A stretch of 6,114 nt of DNA from UBA1822 sp963634795 (lineage in GTDB: Bacteria > Bacillota > Negativicutes > Veillonellales > Dialisteraceae), in contig CAVHDO010000099.1 in the NCBI GenBank assembly GCA_963634795.1, forward strand, positions 1-6,114, in the 5' to 3' direction. The translations under genes were made by a program, and so were the position numbers. The stretch's first letter is position 1. Each line of letters begins with the position of its first letter. The notes below the pieces were generated by a model. It did not search any database. It was not told where the DNA came from and worked only from the letters and a program-made list of their open reading frames with translations. Shown one piece after another: positions 4,834-6,114 of the stretch.

Positions 4834-4841
4834 ATATTTCC

Positions 4842-5831
4842 ATGACGATACGCGAACGATTTGAAGAGAATGAAACGAAACTTTTGGCGCCGTACGCCTG
4901 TTTCTCAAAAGATGCGGTGCGGGATCACGAAGATGATGTGTGCCCGATTCGGACGAATTTCCAGCGGGACCGGGATCGGATTTTGCACAGCGGGTCTTTC
5001 CGCAATATGAAACACAAGACGCAGGTGTACATCGCGCCGCAGGGGGATTTGTTTCGCACGCGGATGACGCACACGCTGGAAGTGGCGCAGGTCGGGCGGA
5101 CGATGGCGCGGGCGCTGTCGCTCAATGAGGATCTCACGGAGGCGATTGCGCTCGGGCACGATTTGGGTCACACGCCTTTCGGCCATGTCGGGGAATCGGC
5201 GTTGCGGGACATCAGCGGACATTTCGAACACAATGAGCAGAGCGTGCGGATTGTGGAAGTCCTGGAGAAACACGGGTGCGGTCTCAATCTCGCGCGGCAG
5301 GTGCGCGATGGGATTTTGCATCACACCGGGGATCTCCTCGCCTCGACATTAGAGGGGCAACTCATCAAGTACGCGGATCGCATCGCGTATCTTTGCCACG
5401 ATTATGACGACGCGGTGGCTTCGGGGCTCCTCACGGCGGCCGATCTCCCCGCCGACGTCCGCGCTTTCATGGGCGAACGCCATTCGCAAATGATCACGGC
5501 GATGGTCACCGATCTCATCGATCATTCCATGGGGAAACCGGAAGTCGCGATGAGTGAAGAAGGATACGCCATGCTGATGGCCTTCCGCCGTTTCATGTTC
5601 GACCGCGTTTACATTTCCCCGCCGCTCATCCCGGATCGCGAACGCGGCTACGGCGTCGTCCAAATGCTCTATGAATATTACATGAAACATCCCGAAAAAG
5701 TCCCGGCCGAGCGCCGCGAACTGGCCGCCGACCTGTCGGAAGCGGTCAAAGATCTCATCGCCGGTCTCACGGACAATCACGCCATCGCGCTCTTTAATGA
5801 TATTTTTGTACCACGGCACTGGAAGGTGTGA
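4842..5831 (+). CDS. dgt: HD-domain deoxyguanosinetriphosphate triphosphohydrolase-like protein
   Basis: This 329-residue cytoplasmic enzyme belongs to the dGTPase branch of the HD phosphohydrolases. Family members cleave dNTPs, typically dGTP, to the deoxynucleoside and triphosphate, helping control the dNTP pool. Visible motifs are RDRDRILHSGSFRNMKHKTQV (42-62), the substrate-site signature of the family; H77 in THTLEV; H106-D107 in LGHDLGHTPFGH; EHNEQS (129-134); and D179 in YADRIAYLCHD. H77, H106, D107 and D179 are the expected metal ligands, and all are present. The length matches the short Firmicutes form rather than the ~500-residue E. coli Dgt. The start at 4842 is fixed by AAAGGAGG 8 nt upstream. 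It stands alone, divergent from the nuclease gene and closed by its own terminator, though in many Firmicutes it neighbours dnaG and rpoD, which are not seen here. True substrate preference cannot be read from the sequence. Confidence 0.94.
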   Translation: MTIRERFEENETKLLAPYACFSKDAVRDHEDDVCPIRTNFQRDRDRILHSGSFRNMKHKTQVYIAPQGDLFRTRMTHTLEVAQVGRTMARALSLNEDLTEAIALGHDLGHTPFGHVGESALRDISGHFEHNEQSVRIVEVLEKHGCGLNLARQVRDGILHHTGDLLASTLEGQLIKYADRIAYLCHDYDDAVASGLLTAADLPADVRAFMGERHSQMITAMVTDLIDHSMGKPEVAMSEEGYAMLMAFRRFMFDRVYISPPLIPDRERGYGVVQMLYEYYMKHPEKVPAERRELAADLSEAVKDLIAGLTDNHAIALFNDIFVPRHWKV

Positions 5832-5833
5832 GA

Positions 5834-5887
5834 AAATAAAAAAGCTGTGAGAAAATGTCGTTGCATTTTCTCACAGCTTTTTTATTT
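5834..5887 (+). terminator. Strong terminator after the dGTPase-like gene, 24-bp perfect stem
   Basis: The arms 5834-5857 and 5864-5887 are perfectly complementary over 24 bp around the loop TCGTTG. The GC-containing centre is GCTGTGAGAAAATG, and AT-rich flanks supply A- and T-tracts on both sides. Because of the symmetric flanks it should work in both directions. It begins three bases after the stop codon. The 11-mer TGTGAGAAAAT at the stop codon (5827-5837) is repeated inside the left arm (5846-5856). Confidence 0.93.
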
Positions 5888-5902
5888 GGAATGTTTGAAT
5901 TT

Positions 5903-6043
5903 ACGCGAAGCGCGTTCCTATTCGCCCTCTTCGTGTAGAGGGTGGCGCGAAGCGCCGGGGGATGGAAGTATTATGTGAAATTTTCAGCTTTGCGCTTTTC
6001 AGCGCGGGAAATATTTTGCTACGCAAAATGCGGCATGCGCCGC
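5903..6043. repeat. Cluster of six short perfect hairpins in gene-free DNA
   Basis: Six perfect stems follow one another in order. ACGCG-AAG-CGCGT is at 5903-5915, and CCCTCT-n6-AGAGGG at 5925-5942. GGCGC-GAA-GCGCC is at 5944-5956, and GCGCT-TTTC-AGCGC at 5992-6005. ATTTTGC-TAC-GCAAAAT is at 6013-6029, and GCGGC-ATGC-GCCGC at 6030-6043. The 10-mer CGCGAAGCGC occurs twice (5904-5913, 5946-5955). There is no open frame of note. It could be a REP-like intergenic element or part of a structured RNA; which one is not decidable here. Confidence 0.55.
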
Positions 6044-6058
6044 GGGCTGTACGATGAA

Positions 6059-6068
6059 TCCGTACGGA
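6059..6068. repeat. Short perfect palindrome TCCGTACGGA
   Basis: A 10-bp perfect palindrome lies between the hairpin cluster and the large edge palindrome. It could be part of the same structured element or a chance sequence; nothing else marks it. Confidence 0.3.
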
Positions 6069-6088
6069 ACTCCTTACAGCACTTCATT

Positions 6089-6114
6089 TCCTTTCTTTCC
6101 CGGGAAAGAAAGGA
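6089..6114. repeat. 26-bp perfect palindrome at the window edge
   Basis: TCCTTTCTTTCCC (6089-6101) is followed immediately by its exact reverse complement (6102-6114), with no spacer. One strand is pure pyrimidine then pure purine. It may extend past the window. A loop-less palindrome of this size suggests a terminator-like hairpin, the end of a repeat element or a protein-binding site; no T-tract is visible within the window. Confidence 0.6.

Noticed and set aside
4809..4841. In-frame ATG at 4809 as the start of the dGTPase-like gene
   Set aside because: It lies upstream of the AAAGGAGG at 4826-4833, overlaps the likely -10 box and adds 11 residues not expected for the family.

Overview
The window looks like chromosomal DNA of a diderm firmicute, probably class Negativicutes (relatives of Dialister, Megasphaera or Selenomonas; genus not resolved). 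The grounds are a YadA-type trimeric autotransporter, which needs an outer membrane, next to Firmicutes-like genes with strong AAAGGAG(G) ribosome binding sites. This taxonomic call is inference.

Layout. Positions 1-2773 (minus strand) hold the N-terminal 924 codons of a very large trimeric autotransporter adhesin. It has a GTG start, a signal peptide and a long YadA-like head of about 14-residue repeats, and the window edge cuts it at its first neck motif. A run of nine G lies just downstream of a perfect TTGACA box upstream of the adhesin, an arrangement that suggests phase-variable transcription. Positions 2774-3392 are mostly intergenic: adhesin promoter region, short heptamer tandem repeats, dispersed repeat copies and a terminator. 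Positions 3393-4520 (minus) hold a PD-(D/E)XK nuclease of the Rpn/PDDEXK_2 transposase-like family. It is followed by a tandemly duplicated stand-alone copy of its C-terminal domain, and both end at a Rho-independent terminator. Positions 4521-4841 are a divergent intergenic region with the nuclease promoter and a third copy of the dispersed repeat. Positions 4842-5831 (plus) encode an HD-domain dGTPase-like protein, closed by a 24-bp perfect terminator stem. Positions 5888-6114 have no gene but carry a cluster of small perfect hairpins and a 26-bp palindrome at the edge.

Most interesting system. The Rpn-type nuclease has a strong internal Shine-Dalgarno and ATG (AAAGGAG, 8 nt, ATG) in front of its C-terminal domain. 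This is the gene-within-gene arrangement reported for E. coli Rpn toxins, where the small C-terminal product (RpnS) inhibits the full-length toxin (RpnL) in phage defence. Here that C-terminal unit, with its own ribosome binding site, has also been duplicated in tandem as a separate small gene. The ends of the two copies are nearly identical but the core helix region has diverged. It could be an extra or re-specified inhibitor. The whole nuclease locus lies between direct copies of an intergenic repeat. The adhesin and dGTPase genes have no evident functional link to it.
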